A DNA stretch of 64,000 nucleotides, taken from contig NC_090784.1 of the NCBI RefSeq assembly GCF_040054535.1, positions 8,144,501-8,208,500 on the forward strand, given 5' to 3'. Of the stretch, positions 53,000 to 63,850 are shown piece by piece. The DNA is from Antennarius striatus (lineage: Eukaryota > Chordata > Actinopteri > Lophiiformes > Antennariidae). Numbering within the stretch: position 1 is the stretch's first letter; each line of letters opens with the position of its first letter. The translations under genes and the position numbers were made by a program. The notes beneath the pieces are model-generated. The model was not told where the DNA came from and ran no database searches. It saw nothing but the letters and a program-made list of their open reading frames with translations.

Positions 53000-55260
53000 T
53001 TGAAAAATATTGTCCATTTCTTTGAAATCTTTACATCCAACTGATCATGTGATAATACTGTAATCATAATTATATCATAGTGCAGTAATTAATCGAGGAA
53101 GTAACTAAATATCCTGTATCGCTTTACTTATGATGATTAATCTGAGTTCTTACAGGGCAATATAATTCCTTCTGACTAGAACAGGGTCACAGGAGACCTT
53201 CCATACCTTCATTCAGATTTATGACCTTATTACTTTCGCAGTTGGCAGAAAATAGAGGACAGAACAAGGGAAGTCTTTCCAAATCCAGTCAACCTTTTAC
53301 TATGGCCTCCTGTTGCAGAAATGCTTTAATGACATTGAGAGTCATGCAATGAAATCCTCAGACAATGATCAAGATGTGTTCTTCGGGGTATGGAAATGTT
53401 ATTCTGTCTGTTGCTCGTTTCAGTATAGTCTGGTATCATTACTGCTTTGAAATGGAAGTCTACAGCATGTGTTTAGACATTTGAGATTATGCACACAGTC
53501 TGCTTGCTGTTCAAGCGGTTAAGTTGTGAGAACACCGCTGCAGGGCACCAGCTTCTAGAAGCAACTGACGCTATCGGTTTGGCAAAGTCAAAGGTATAAC
53601 AAATGATGAGGCCGTGGGAAGCATCCTCTTTCCTCAAAAATCTTGTAAAAACTCGAACAGAAACTCTATATGACTAAAATTGCAAAGTATTAACTTACCC
53701 TCTACTGAAAAACAAACTTTAATGACCCCCATTATTTCTGAAAATGTTATTTCTCCTGTGGTATTTAAGGTCATGGATTTCACAGGAGTTTTTTTCTTGA
53801 GAATGCAGAAAGCATATGTTCTTATTCTTGTCTTAAGATTATTTCGCCAGTAAAAACAAGGTCCAGCAATCCTGCGTTTCCACATCAACACAGATGGATG
53901 AGGCCGCTCACCAAAACTATCAGTACTAGTCAGGAGGGGCATTAAATTATCTCATCCTAATACTCGGCAGGAATACGGCACACATACGTATCATATGTAT
54001 TTACACACCCACATATCAGTTTGTGCACATCTGTGGTCATACACAGATGTGACTAAGATTTTGTGAGTTAAGATTTTATTTAAAAAATTGGTGTTGCTTT
54101 ACAGCTATTGGGGAAAAACAAACTGATGACCTCAAAATGTACTCTGAGAGAAATAATGAAAGTCCATTTGGCTGATTGGTTGCTTGGATGGCAGACTTGA
54201 CGGCTGGCTGGGTAACTATGCTGACCTGGGTGCATCCAAATTAGATATTGGCATGGTTGCATGTATTACACAGTGGGGGTTCTGCTCTTGCTCAGCCACC
54301 CTGCTGCTCTAAATCTGATTGGTGCTCAGCTCAACAAACACAATGCAACAGCAGGAGGACAGTATCTCCATATTGTCATTAAATTGCAGATAATAGCTAG
54401 ACTAAAACAAAATGCAACGGATACTTTTTTAACGTTTATTTTTTATCTCTCCTAGAATCCAGTTGCATATATTTTTGTTCATTTGTCTTTTCCCTGTCAC
54501 CAAGTCTACTGGAAGTATTACAGTATTGCACATGTTATAGCACTAAGTGAAAGCCTGTCACAGTTCCACATGGATAGATGACATTAAAGAGCCTGAATCA
54601 AAACGAGTGACATATGAACAATGCACATCTGATCGTTGTAGTGGTAGAGGTGCAAAAACATCCATCCATTCACATCAGACACTGGCAGCGAGTCACTCGT
54701 AAATTGGCTATAGGAATGAAAGAAAGAGTAGATGGAAAGAATGCTAGTGACCTGCAGAAGGTGTGAGAGAGTGGGAAAGCCAGGCAGGATGAGACAGGAA
54801 GAGGAGAACAGGAGAATAGGATGAGGTGACCATCACGTTTCCCTATCTTTGATCAGTGGCCCATGGGAAATCAAGGCAAAGTAGAGAGCTGGACCAGGGC
54901 TCCTGAGGAGCTTCTCATTCTTCCAAGCTTTTTACCAATTTGTGCAAAACACACAGATCTCACAGAAATGGTCATCTTGCAGCAGATTTTACTGGAGCTG
55001 TCCCATTATATGCAGAATTTTAAAAATATGGCATCTACATTTTCCATTATCAGAGGGCAAACACCTTTTAGTGAAGAAAGTTTCAGAATAGGTTTTACAT
55101 GATCTACTGAGATAAGCAGGTCTATGCATTTCCCTGTATTGCAATAAATATTATTGTTCATCATGAACACAGTAAAAGGCGACATATTATTGGGGTGGGT
55201 GACAGCTTTTCTGTCCATCTTACTTCATTTATGGAAACAATGAAAAGATTTCAATATTTA
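53000..55260. other. Gene-free stretch
   Basis: No coding exon, RNA gene or known repeat recognised between the composite array and the RTE/SINE pair near 55.3 kb. Confidence 0.45.
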
Positions 55261-55267
55261 TTCACGA

Positions 55268-55447
55268 AATGTGGTAAGCAGGAGGCCTAAAGGAAGACCA
55301 AAGAGGAGGTTTATGGATGTAGTGAAAGAGGACATGAAGGTAGTTGATGTGAGAGAAGAGGATGCAGAAGACAGGGTTAGATGGAGGCAATTGATTCGCT
55401 GTGGCGACCCCCGAGGGAAAGAGTCGAAAGGAAAAGAAGAAGAAGAT
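55268..55447 (+). mobile_element. RTE-type LINE, 3'-terminal fragment
   Basis: Plus-strand peptide [20 protein letters not shown] then [20 protein letters not shown], nearly the same as the end of the 46-kb RTE copy but on the opposite strand, ending in a GAAGAAGAAG tail. It is severely 5'-truncated and directly abuts a SINE copy. Confidence 0.85.
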
Positions 55448-55805
55448 CCATCCATCCATCCACCATCCATCCGGCCGTCCATCCATCCATCCATCCATCC
55501 ATCCATCCATCCATCTATCCATTCATCCGCTTTGCTGGTCACCGCGTCCCTTTCCCGGCGGACAAAGGGACGCGGGTGAACGGCGGCGCACCCCGGAGCC
55601 ACATGAGTGAAGGAAAACATCTAATACACACACTCGCATTGATCAATTCGCATAAGTTAAATGCTCTTAGACGTAGAAGGAAGTCGAAGAACCCGGAGAG
55701 AACATCTGCAGAGAACGGGGAGAACATACAAACACTCGCACAGAAAGGACTCGAAGCCAGAATCTTCGAGCTGTGAGGTGACTCCCACTGCGCCACCGAG
55801 CCACC
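55448..55805 (-). mobile_element. tRNA-derived SINE, diverged copy
   Basis: Same family as the copy at 62,970-63,335 and in the same orientation. The minus strand starts with a TGGCTCGGTGGCGCAGTGGG A-box region, then CTCGAAG where the B box should be, then a body with TTCTCCCCGTTCTCTGC and CTCTCCGGGTTCTTCGAC, and ends in (GGAT)n. The B box has decayed (GATTCTGGCTTCGAGTCC). Confidence 0.7.
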
Positions 55806-55809
55806 CTCA

Positions 55810-57175
55810 GGTTATTTCTAACAACTGATAAATCTTTAATCAGCGATGGGATCATTGAAAGTCCAACTGTACAAATTAATGATGCCTGTGGTGAATAAAA
55901 TAAATAGAAAGTAAAGGTGTATGAAGTCAATTATAGAGTGCAAAGTAAAGTAAAGAAACTCCTCTACTTTATTTCCCTTTTCGATTCACTTCTCTCAGGT
56001 AGTTAGTGGGTTTAATACTTCTTTTTTTTATTGTTGGCTCTGCTGATGTCTCATTTGGCCGGTTGTGTAATTAACATTAATAATCAATACATTTGTTTTT
56101 CTAAAAGTGTAAAGTTTGGTAACACCGTCGACGTTTCAGATACAGTATTTGGATCTCACCAGCGCATGTTTTCGTTCCTCTCTACTGCGTAACGGGCTCT
56201 CCCGTGAACGCGTGCGCCACAAGCCACGCTCCTCTCGGGCGTGACGCCGACCAATGGTAGCGCGCGCGAGCCATGGAAGGACGTCACACAACATCATCAG
56301 TAGCAGTCCGGACTGCCGTGATGCTCCACTCGCCTCGCAGTCTCCTGTACGTCGCATTCCTGCGTATGAGCGACCACTTGAATGATGCGACTAGAGCAGT
56401 TTGACTGTTGAAGGAGCGAAGGACAATTTGCTTGAATGATAATACATGTTTTTCAGCGGTAGGAGAAAAACTAACTGGCTGTCTTTTACTCCCAACTGGA
56501 TTTTAAAGCTACTTTGATGCGACCACTTAGCTAGCAAGCTAACTAGGGATGTTTACAGAAACTAACATCAACCACTTTGTTTGTATTCTAGCAAGCTAAA
56601 TCAGAGAAACCGATATATAGACGTAGCGGTTACACATCTGTATGTATGGAAACGTTCAGTGAAATAATTGTTATATTATCTCAAACTGGACATTTCTCAT
56701 GTTTAGGGCTCCGTTGCCCGCTACTTGCTAATTTCCATTGGTGACTATAGTAAACTGTTGAAGGAGTCAGGATCAGACGGCTTTTTCAGGTGGAACTGAG
56801 TCAAGCTCCACTGTTTCACTGTTTGTTCGATTTTGCAGGAGTTACACATTACATGCTGGAAAAACTAGTTATTTGAGATGAAATAACTGTACAAAGGCGT
56901 AATTGCACCCCAGTTTTAAAGCGGATCGGGTCGAGAAACGCATGTCATTTAGCCGATACCACTGTTTACGTGAGGACGGGGTGGATGAACGCTACAAATC
57001 GCCCACATGCTTTGGACTTTTGAAAGCCATCTGAAGAATAAGGTGGGAAACGTGAGCGCACAGCCTTTGCGGCCCGGGGGAAGATGGCGGAGCGTTCCAG
57101 CTGGAGGTGGTGAAATTAAAACTTGGGGACGTCTTGGATTTACCGTCAGTCATCTTATCTCAGATCATAGGACAC
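55810..57175 (+). promoter_or_regulatory. ext1: ext1 upstream region and 5' leader
   Basis: GC- and CpG-enriched sequence at about 56,180-56,340 contains a CCAAT box (56,251-56,255) next to GCGCGCGCG and is the likely promoter core. It is followed by roughly 0.8 kb with no supported coding frame, consistent with the long 5' untranslated region of EXT1 genes. Between 55,810 and 56,170 I see nothing else. Confidence 0.45.
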
Positions 57176-58089
57176 ATGCAGGCCAAAAAACGCTACTTAG
57201 TCCTTGTCTCCGCCAGTGTGTGTTTTGTTCTGTTCTATTGTTTTGGAGGAATACAGAATCTACTGTCTGGCCGCGACTCCGGGACGCGCTGGCGTCCCGA
57301 AGCCGTGTACATTGAGCCTTACGGCTTGTGGGAGGAAGGCAGGAGCGATGATGACAAAAGACAGATAACTCCTAGCTTGAAGAGTGATGCTGACTCTGGC
57401 GTTTTTCCCGCAAAACACTGTAGGATGGACTCCTGCTTTGATTTCTCTCTGTGTGAGAAGAGGAGTTTCAAAGTTTACGTCTACCCCCGACACAGAGGGG
57501 AGAAGATCTCAGACACTTATCAGAATATCTTGTCAACTATTGAAGAATCCAGGTTCTATACACCAGACCCAGGAAAAGCATGTTTATTTGTCTTAGGTTT
57601 GGACACTCTGGATCAGGACCATCTTTCACCTCACTTTGTAAATAACATGAAAACAAAAGTTCAGAATCTTCCTCTGTGGAATGGGGGCAAAAACCACATA
57701 ATCTTTAATTTATACTCTGGTTCTTGGCCAGATTACAAAGAAGATCTTGACTTTGACATTGGCTTCGCCATGTTGGCCAAAGCTAGCATCGGCACTGATA
57801 ACTTTAGACCTAACTTTGATGTTTCCCTTCCTCTTTTCTCTAAAGACCATCCTAAGACAGGAGGTGAAAGTGGCTACTTGAAATATAACGGCCTTCCGCC
57901 TCAAAGAAAGTACATGCTTGTTTTTAAGGGGAAAAGGTACCTAACTGGAATAGGGTCAGAAACGAGAAACGCTTTATACCATATTCATAATACAGAGGAC
58001 GTGATCCTCCTGACCACCTGTAAGCATGGGAAAGACTGGCAGAAGCACAAGGATGCACGCTGTGACATAGACAACGCTGAGTATGACAA
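57176..58089 (+). CDS. ext1: Exostosin-1 (heparan sulfate co-polymerase), first coding exon only
   Basis: EXT1 with EXT2 builds the GlcA-GlcNAc chain of heparan sulfate in the Golgi. This exon encodes residues 1-304 plus two bases. The start [20 protein letters not shown] matches the EXT1 N-terminus (MQAKKRY); an in-frame ATG at 57,107 would add 23 unconserved residues. A type II signal anchor lies at about 8-27, followed by a variable stem, then the GT47 exostosin domain: [91 protein letters not shown]. The exon ends in ACAA before GTAAGT, the same phase as exon 1 of human EXT1. Later exons, including the GT64 domain, lie beyond the window; the remaining 5.9 kb is intron 1. Which teleost paralogue it is cannot be told. 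Confidence 0.95.
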
Positions 58090-58592
58090 GTAAGTGACAT
58101 TTGTTTACAGTAGAACCATGACTGGTTCCTTTTCATTTTATACCAAAATAATGTATGTTCTTGTCTTGCCTTCTGTCAAACCCTTGTCTTTTTTGTCAGT
58201 GTAATGGTTTATGTGTTCCTGGTTCAATTCTTATTATTTGGCACTGCCTGTCTTTACCATAAGTGTTATGTCTAATATGAAAATTTTGATAGAACACCAG
58301 TTTCCTCACTGGAGTGAAGCCTGACTTTTCAAAATGGGCTCTGTAACCATGGTACACTGTCTTAACCTTATAGAATTGTTTAAAGAACTGGCAGTGGTCT
58401 GATTATGTTTATTTATCACAACATTTTATAGTCTTATGGTCATTTTTTTTAGTGGTAATGTTTACTTATATGCTTCCTTGTTCTTGGTTGAGTGCCAGAT
58501 GACTAGTCAGATGACTACTGTAAGTCTGTTATGTATATAAGTAATCCATCCTTATATTCCCTATAAAGTAAGCGCAGTATGTGATGATAGCA

Positions 58593-58929
58593 CAGTGCGC
58601 CCTCGTTCGTTGCTGTTAATGCATTCCAGGAACCACACGCCATTAAGGAATTCCGCGATAGAGGGACAAACTATTTATATTATTATTTATGGTAATTTAA
58701 ATGTTTATAAGCCTCCACATGCTGATATTAAACTACCTTCTATCTGCATTACCTTTTCCTACACTCTTATCAACTGTTCAAAGCACTTTTGTGTCTCACG
58801 TAAGTCCGACGCTTACGGAACCGAGCGCACTTCCAGAATCAATAGAATGCACGTATGGCATCACATGACTGGCTATCAAAAATCTGCGACGAGGTGAAGT
58901 TGCGAGCTTTGATTCGCGAGGGCGCACTG
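58593..58929 (+). mobile_element. Mariner-type MITE, family copy M4 (best-preserved ends)
   Basis: 337 bp. It starts CAGTGCGCCCTCG and ends CGAGGGCGCACTG, an exact 13-bp terminal inverted repeat. The right flank is TA and the left flank is CA (TA with one change), fitting a TA target. The interior matches the other copies: TTCCAGGAACCACACGCCAT, TATTAAACTACCTTCTATCT, CAATAGAATGCACGTATGGC. No coding capacity. Inserted in ext1 intron 1. Confidence 0.9.
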
Positions 58930-59667
58930 TATTTCAGAATGCCACATGGCCTGAGAGCTGTCAAGACCCCATGTTTTTGCAGCAGAATTAGTTTTTACCT
59001 TCAAATTCTGAATATTACTCTATAATAAAAGAAACACTGAAGTAGAGAACCCTTAATGCTTTTTAATGTTTCTCATATGATATGTCTTTATTTACAAAGT
59101 TATACATCATGAGGCACTGATAAGTAGATCAGCTCTAATGTCAGCCACAAAAGCTGTTTTATTAATTTACTTTGTTTGATATGCCCATCTGTCCACATAG
59201 CCTTGTATTCAGCTAGAGATGAATGTGCCTTTCTTGCTCTTAATGGGTCTATCCTTCTGCCTGTTATTGTACTATAATTCCTAATCCTCTCTGACAAAAT
59301 TGTCAATACAGTGCCACAAAGCACAAATTCACCGACCAGCTGTCACTTGCACTTACAAAACAGTTTAGTGAACAAATGTATGTGGACAGTTTTAGCTTCT
59401 CTAACTTGCTGAAAACAAATATAACGCTGAGTAATACTGTCTTTAGCCTCAAACTCCTAAATCTTTTTGAAAAGTGAGCTAACCATTCGTAATCAAAGGT
59501 ATGACGTTGAATGCAGCATCAGGTGTTCCACTAGTGTGATATCTCAAGTATGCATCAAACACGTCATTGTAAAAGTTGAGTTAACATGACTGAGAAAAAA
59601 TTTGCATGATATTTTATCCCGTCCTAAAATTGGAAGATAACTACCTTCAGATAATTGAAAGCATATA

Positions 59668-60585
59668 CAGGAATGTGCGGTGAGGTTCATGGCTGGTGAG
59701 GCACTGACTTCATCATAATGAGACAAACATGAACCTACAGTGTAGCTCATTCACCATTTAATTAGCAACAGTGAGTGGATTATGTTTAAAGTCTCATAGC
59801 AGAATTATTTACACATACAAACTAACACAAAAATACGCATATGTGATTTAAAAAAATGTTGTTACCTACATGTTTGTTTATACGTCATGTTTACTTATAA
59901 ATGAAGTCCACGCACAGCTCCTTCCGAGCAAAAGCATCAAAAAAATTTTGAGTTGAGATATTTAATCCTCCATTTTTATAGGAAGGCAAAGCCAGCCGAA
60001 AAAACAAATGAATGGCTACACTTGACTTGCTGACTATAGATTGGAGCTTGCTGTCACTTACTCTGTGGCCGAGGAGTCCCAAGAAGAATCCCTGGGATCA
60101 CCAGCGCCCCCTACCATGAGGCAGGAGTAGTGCGGGCCTCACTTAATGCTTCTTTCCAGTCGTTTTAGAATCGCTCAACTCAAGAAAGACGTTACACACA
60201 TACAGTTGTTGACAAAAACACTGTATGTTATATACATTAGCTAAACTATGGAAATGTAGTTCATATAGCAAACATGTGTGAACATTTTAATAGCGACACA
60301 TAGAGAGATAGTATAACGGTCTCACTGTTTAGCTACCAGCCCATCTAGCCCAGTCATTGTGCAATCCATGGTGGGGCTTGCGTGGCTGCTGCCTCACCCA
60401 ATGTCTTTTCTCAGTATTTCAGCAGTAAATGTGAAAATTCAGCAATTTTGAGTAAAAATAATCTAAATTTAGTGACGTCAAATGGAAAATGACTTTATAA
60501 TACACAGCACTGGATAAATATAACCATTTATTTTATTTCTTCCATTTTCCGCGCCTCACCTGTCTTCCCTGACCTCACATCACTG
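59668..60585. mobile_element. Non-autonomous DNA transposon, 918 bp, TA target site
   Basis: Flanked by TA on both sides (59,666-59,667 and 60,586-60,587). The left end, CAGGAATGTGCGGTGAGGTT, resembles the inverted right end, CAGTGATGTGAGGTCAGGGA; after them both continue as an imperfect inverted repeat through GGTGAGGC. No transposase frame was recognised. The mid-part contains AGCGCCCCCTACCATGAGGC. Family unassigned; TA target duplication suggests Tc1/mariner superfamily, though inverted-repeat identity is only moderate. Confidence 0.6.
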
Positions 60586-60594
60586 TAGCTACAC

Positions 60595-61225
60595 CATTTT
60601 AAGATGGTTTTTTTTGTTTCTTTATTCCTCTCTAGCAGCTTTCTACTTTTTCTTTCTGTCCAAGGTGTGCTTTTATTTAGCATTCAAGCCCTGTGGTGAA
60701 AAAATCCTAACAGGCCTGCACTGAAAATGCTGCACCAGCTGAAGCTTTTAGAAGACATACTTATGCGTTTTGAAGGCAATGTTGCTCCTCTGAAAGTTTC
60801 TTTGTGGTCTTCACTCAATTCTACACTTAAGTTTCACTGCTTTTTGCCCAAATCGGATGGGCAAGCTGGTGTACATCTCACATCTGTAACTTTGGACCGT
60901 TGGATACTTTTTGTGTCCCCCTTTAGACTGTGCTATGTTGTTTCTGACTATGTGGTGGATGTTTGACTGAGGCTTTCTGGAGTGGATTAGTGTGGACAAA
61001 GTGCTGGTGCCAGTGAGGGGAAGCCACTCTGGTCCTTGTTTGCTCAGTTATTTCCCAGAAAAACCCAACTGCATCAATCAGGAATGCCCTGGCCCCAACA
61101 CTTGTCCTTGGTGACCCCTGCTGTGACAGATCCCCATGTCAACTCATTATTTTTTGTTGCTATTTGCTCGGTTTAGATTTTGTGAGATTACATAAATTCA
61201 GGGAGTCTGAAAAATATGAAATCTT
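60595..61225. other. ext1 intron 1, no feature seen
   Basis: No exon-like frame, RNA gene or repeat recognised. The 79-residue frame at 60,727-60,966 has no support. Confidence 0.4.
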
Positions 61226-61231
61226 GCTGTA

Positions 61232-61275
61232 ATAGATAGATAGATAGATAGATACTTGATTAATCCCGGAGGAAA
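61232..61275 (-). mobile_element. L2-type LINE, 3' tip only
   Basis: GATAGATAGATAGATAGATA then CTTGATTAATCCCGGAGGAA. On the minus strand this reads GGGATTAATCAAGTATC running into (TATC)n, which matches the 3' end of the LINE at 2,030. Only the last few dozen bases are recognisable, typical of extreme 5' truncation. Confidence 0.65.
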
Positions 61276-61279
61276 TATG

Positions 61280-62940
61280 GATTACTGTCAGAATGAGTGA
61301 CAGTAAAGGACAGTAAACTGGTCCTAAAGCACTTTCTTGACATCTAAACATTGATCATAAGAGGACTGTCATGTGTGTCTCTGCCTCAGTTTGAAGGTAA
61401 ATCAGCTTCATGACATTCATATTTAGTTACCAAACATATGAAAACAAATGTATTGGTATTATAAACCAAGCACACCCAACGTAGTTAAAAATCAACGTAG
61501 TGACGAAACGACTTTGTGTTGGCAAATCATGGAATGCACTGGGCGGACATTGCGAAGCCGTAGATGAATGTTAGCAGGCTAACTGGAGAAAGAAAGCTAA
61601 CTAATCGTGAGATTGGGAAAGGAGCTAACGTTATAGGAAAAGGCACCTGTCAAAAGAGCAAGTGGAAAAGACAGTTTGGAGAAATGATAGTTCTGTTAGC
61701 TGACTACATTAACAGAACTGTATATAGTTACTTAAAGAGCGTTTTTGTCAGATGCCCGAGGAGCCTTTTGGATACTACATCGATGGTCCCATTCCAAACG
61801 GAAACCATAGCTGGACAGACTGTTCGTGCTAGCCCGCTAGTTTCACTCAGAATTTGTTGCCGTTTTCTGTGTCGTTCCTGCTGTTTGGACACCCTGCTCA
61901 AAAACATGAAAACTGTTCGAACAGTTATGACACTCTAAAATGATGTTACCTGGGAAGTCCATGTATAGTTATTTCTTCTCCTAACATAGCAGATGCCTTA
62001 CGCCATATTGTTCACGTGATTCCTTCTGGCAGATGCGCTGTGATTGGTTGGGTGCCGTGATTGGTTGGGCGCTTGATTGGCAGGTAATGGGTGGAGTTAG
62101 TGACAGCGTGAGACTTTCAAGTGAGCTTTTTCAAATATACAGGTGGGGATTCTATTCTGTCTAGTCTTGTCTGTTCTAGTATACCCTCAGTAACAGTGGT
62201 AGTATCACTTAGTCAACAGATTATGGATTGATGGTGGGCTCAATCTATTCAAGAGTTGTATTCCTTGTTCTGGGTTCTTTTAATGGCTTTGGGCTTCCAT
62301 TATTTATTCACAAGGCTGTTGTATCAGATAGAAAAATGTGATTCTTTGGTTACAGCAAAGCCTGAAACTGGATTGAAAATGTTCATAGCTAACAATTTTT
62401 CAATGTTCTATGTACAAAAAAGAGGATAAGTGTAAAGTGCATTTCTTAGTCAGTTATACATTTTTAAAGAGAAGTTTGTTTGTGCCAGAGCTGGGAGAAA
62501 TATTTTGCACTGTGCAGTGATTTTTCTTAATTGAACACAGCTTTAGGCTATTTAGACTCACTTGTTTCCCATTACAGTCTTTTATGTGTATACCCTAGAT
62601 TTTTTTTTTATCATATCTGTTGTGTGAGGCTAAAATTAATGCTTTTTATTAAACAATAGCTTATGCAGTGAATTCCATATTTTTCTTGAATAGCTTGATG
62701 TGACTGACAATGTTTAGTGATGATGGGAACAACACATGAATTTTTAAGAATTTTTTATCCCTTTGGATTGTTTTTTTCTCTGTTGAGGATGAGCTGGAGT
62801 CCTTCTCATTCACACACGTGTTGTTGATGTTGTTCTTGTTATTTTTATATTTTTTTATGAATGACTTGTTTGCCTGTTCTCTTTGGGTATTGGGTAAACT
62901 GTGGTTCTGGGGTTTCTTTTGTTTGGAGTGCAGTTTAGTT
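61280..62940. other. ext1 intron 1, no feature seen
   Basis: No supported exon or repeat. The 124-residue frame at 61,564-61,938 has no recognised domain and no splice context. Confidence 0.4.
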
Positions 62941-62956
62941 GGGACTTTCCCTCTTT

Positions 62957-63348
62957 TGCAGGGAATTCATTCATTCATTCATTCATTGTCATATGACCAC
63001 CGCTATATCCGCCGCAGCGGGTCACGGGGAGCTGGAGCCTATCCCAGTGGCATAGGGCGTGAGGCAGGGGACACTCCGGGCACGACGCCAGTGCACCGCG
63101 GAGCCACACACAAAGACATACAACCACTCACACACACACTCATTCCTACGGGCAATTTGGGACCAGCCAATCAACCTGAAGCGCATGCTTTTGGAGGTGG
63201 GAGGAAGCCGGAGAACCCGGAGAGAACCCACGCAGACACAGGGAGAGCATGCGAACTCCGCACAGAGCGGGACTCGAACCCGGGTCCGCCGTGTTGTGAG
63301 GCGGCAGTGCTACCCACTGCGCCACCGTGCCGCCCTGCAGGGAATTCA
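62957..63348 (-). mobile_element. tRNA-derived SINE, complete, with 13-bp target-site duplication
   Basis: The element is 62,970-63,335, with TGCAGGGAATTCA repeated at 62,957-62,969 and 63,336-63,348. On the minus strand it begins GGCGGCACGGTGGCGCAGTG, containing a pol III A box (TGGCGCAGTGG). A perfect B box, GGTTCGAGTCC, follows about 45 bp later, so the head derives from a tRNA. The body carries GTGGGTTCTCTCCGGGTTCT, GGTTGATTGGCTGGTCCC and ATAGGCTCCAGCTCCCCGTG, and the 3' tail is (GAAT)n. This body is common in fish genomes. Both promoter boxes and the duplication are intact, so the insertion is relatively recent. Frames reading through it (for example 62,818-63,357) are not genes. Confidence 0.88.
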
Positions 63349-63392
63349 GATAGTTAAAATTGTATTTGACAGGACCATGTCCCCAAAAGCTT

Positions 63393-63485
63393 ATTATTCA
63401 TGCATTCATTCATTTTCTAAACCGCTTCTTACGTTTTCGCTGGTCACAGGGGTGGCTGGAGCCTACCCCAGGGGACTTACGGGCA
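63393..63485 (-). mobile_element. SINE 3' fragment
   Basis: ATTCATTCATTTTCTAAACC, CGCTGGTCACAGGGGTGGCT and GGAGCCTACCCCAGGGGACT match the 3' portion of the complete SINE immediately to the left, in the same orientation. The head is missing. Confidence 0.7.
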
Positions 63486-63516
63486 TTAAACGTGATGCGC
63501 TCCTTAATTAAAAGTA

Positions 63517-63850
63517 CAATAATCCCTTGTTAATGCGTTCCAGGACCACCCATGAAAAAAAAATTCCACGATTTAGCTATTTATTTTATTATTTACGGTA
63601 ATTTAAAAGTTGAACGGTAATTTAAAAGTTGAAAGCCCTCCCCATACTGATATTAAACCACTTTTTATCAGTATTACCTTTACCCACACTCTTATCAACT
63701 GTTTAAAACACTTTTGTATTAAAGAAAAGTGTTTCTTTAATACACGGAAGTGTGCTACATTCCATGAGTCTCAGACCGCAACACACACACTGATGCTGTC
63801 TACCAATAGCATGTGCGTAGCCAAGAATTCCAGCTGAATTCTTGGCTACT
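63517..63850 (+). mobile_element. Mariner-type MITE, family copy M5
   Basis: Preceded by TA (63,515-63,516) and starts CAATAATCCCTTGTTAATGC. Shares CCCATACTGATATTAAACCA, CACTCTTATCAACTGTTTAA and CAATAGCATGTGCGTAGCC with the other copies. It contains a short internal duplication (GGTAATTTAAAAGTTGAA twice) and two perfect internal hairpins: a 12-bp stem at about 63,716-63,743 and a 13-bp stem at about 63,818-63,848. Confidence 0.75.

Noticed and set aside
55258-55620. Frame with repeated Trp-Met-Asp-Gly and similar peptides
   Set aside because: Produced by the (CCAT)n tail of the SINE together with the RTE fragment on the other strand.
57107-57175. Upstream in-frame ATG adding 23 residues to ext1
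   Set aside because: The added residues are not part of the EXT1 family N-terminus; the ATG at 57,176 gives the conserved MQAKKRY start and signal anchor.
61564-61938. 124-residue frame in ext1 intron 1
   Set aside because: No domain or splice context, and it does not resemble EXT1 exon 2, which should begin with YDYREML-like sequence.
62818-63357. 179-residue frame with Pro- and Arg-rich C-terminus
   Set aside because: Reads antisense through the tRNA-derived SINE; the sequence is explained by the retroposon.
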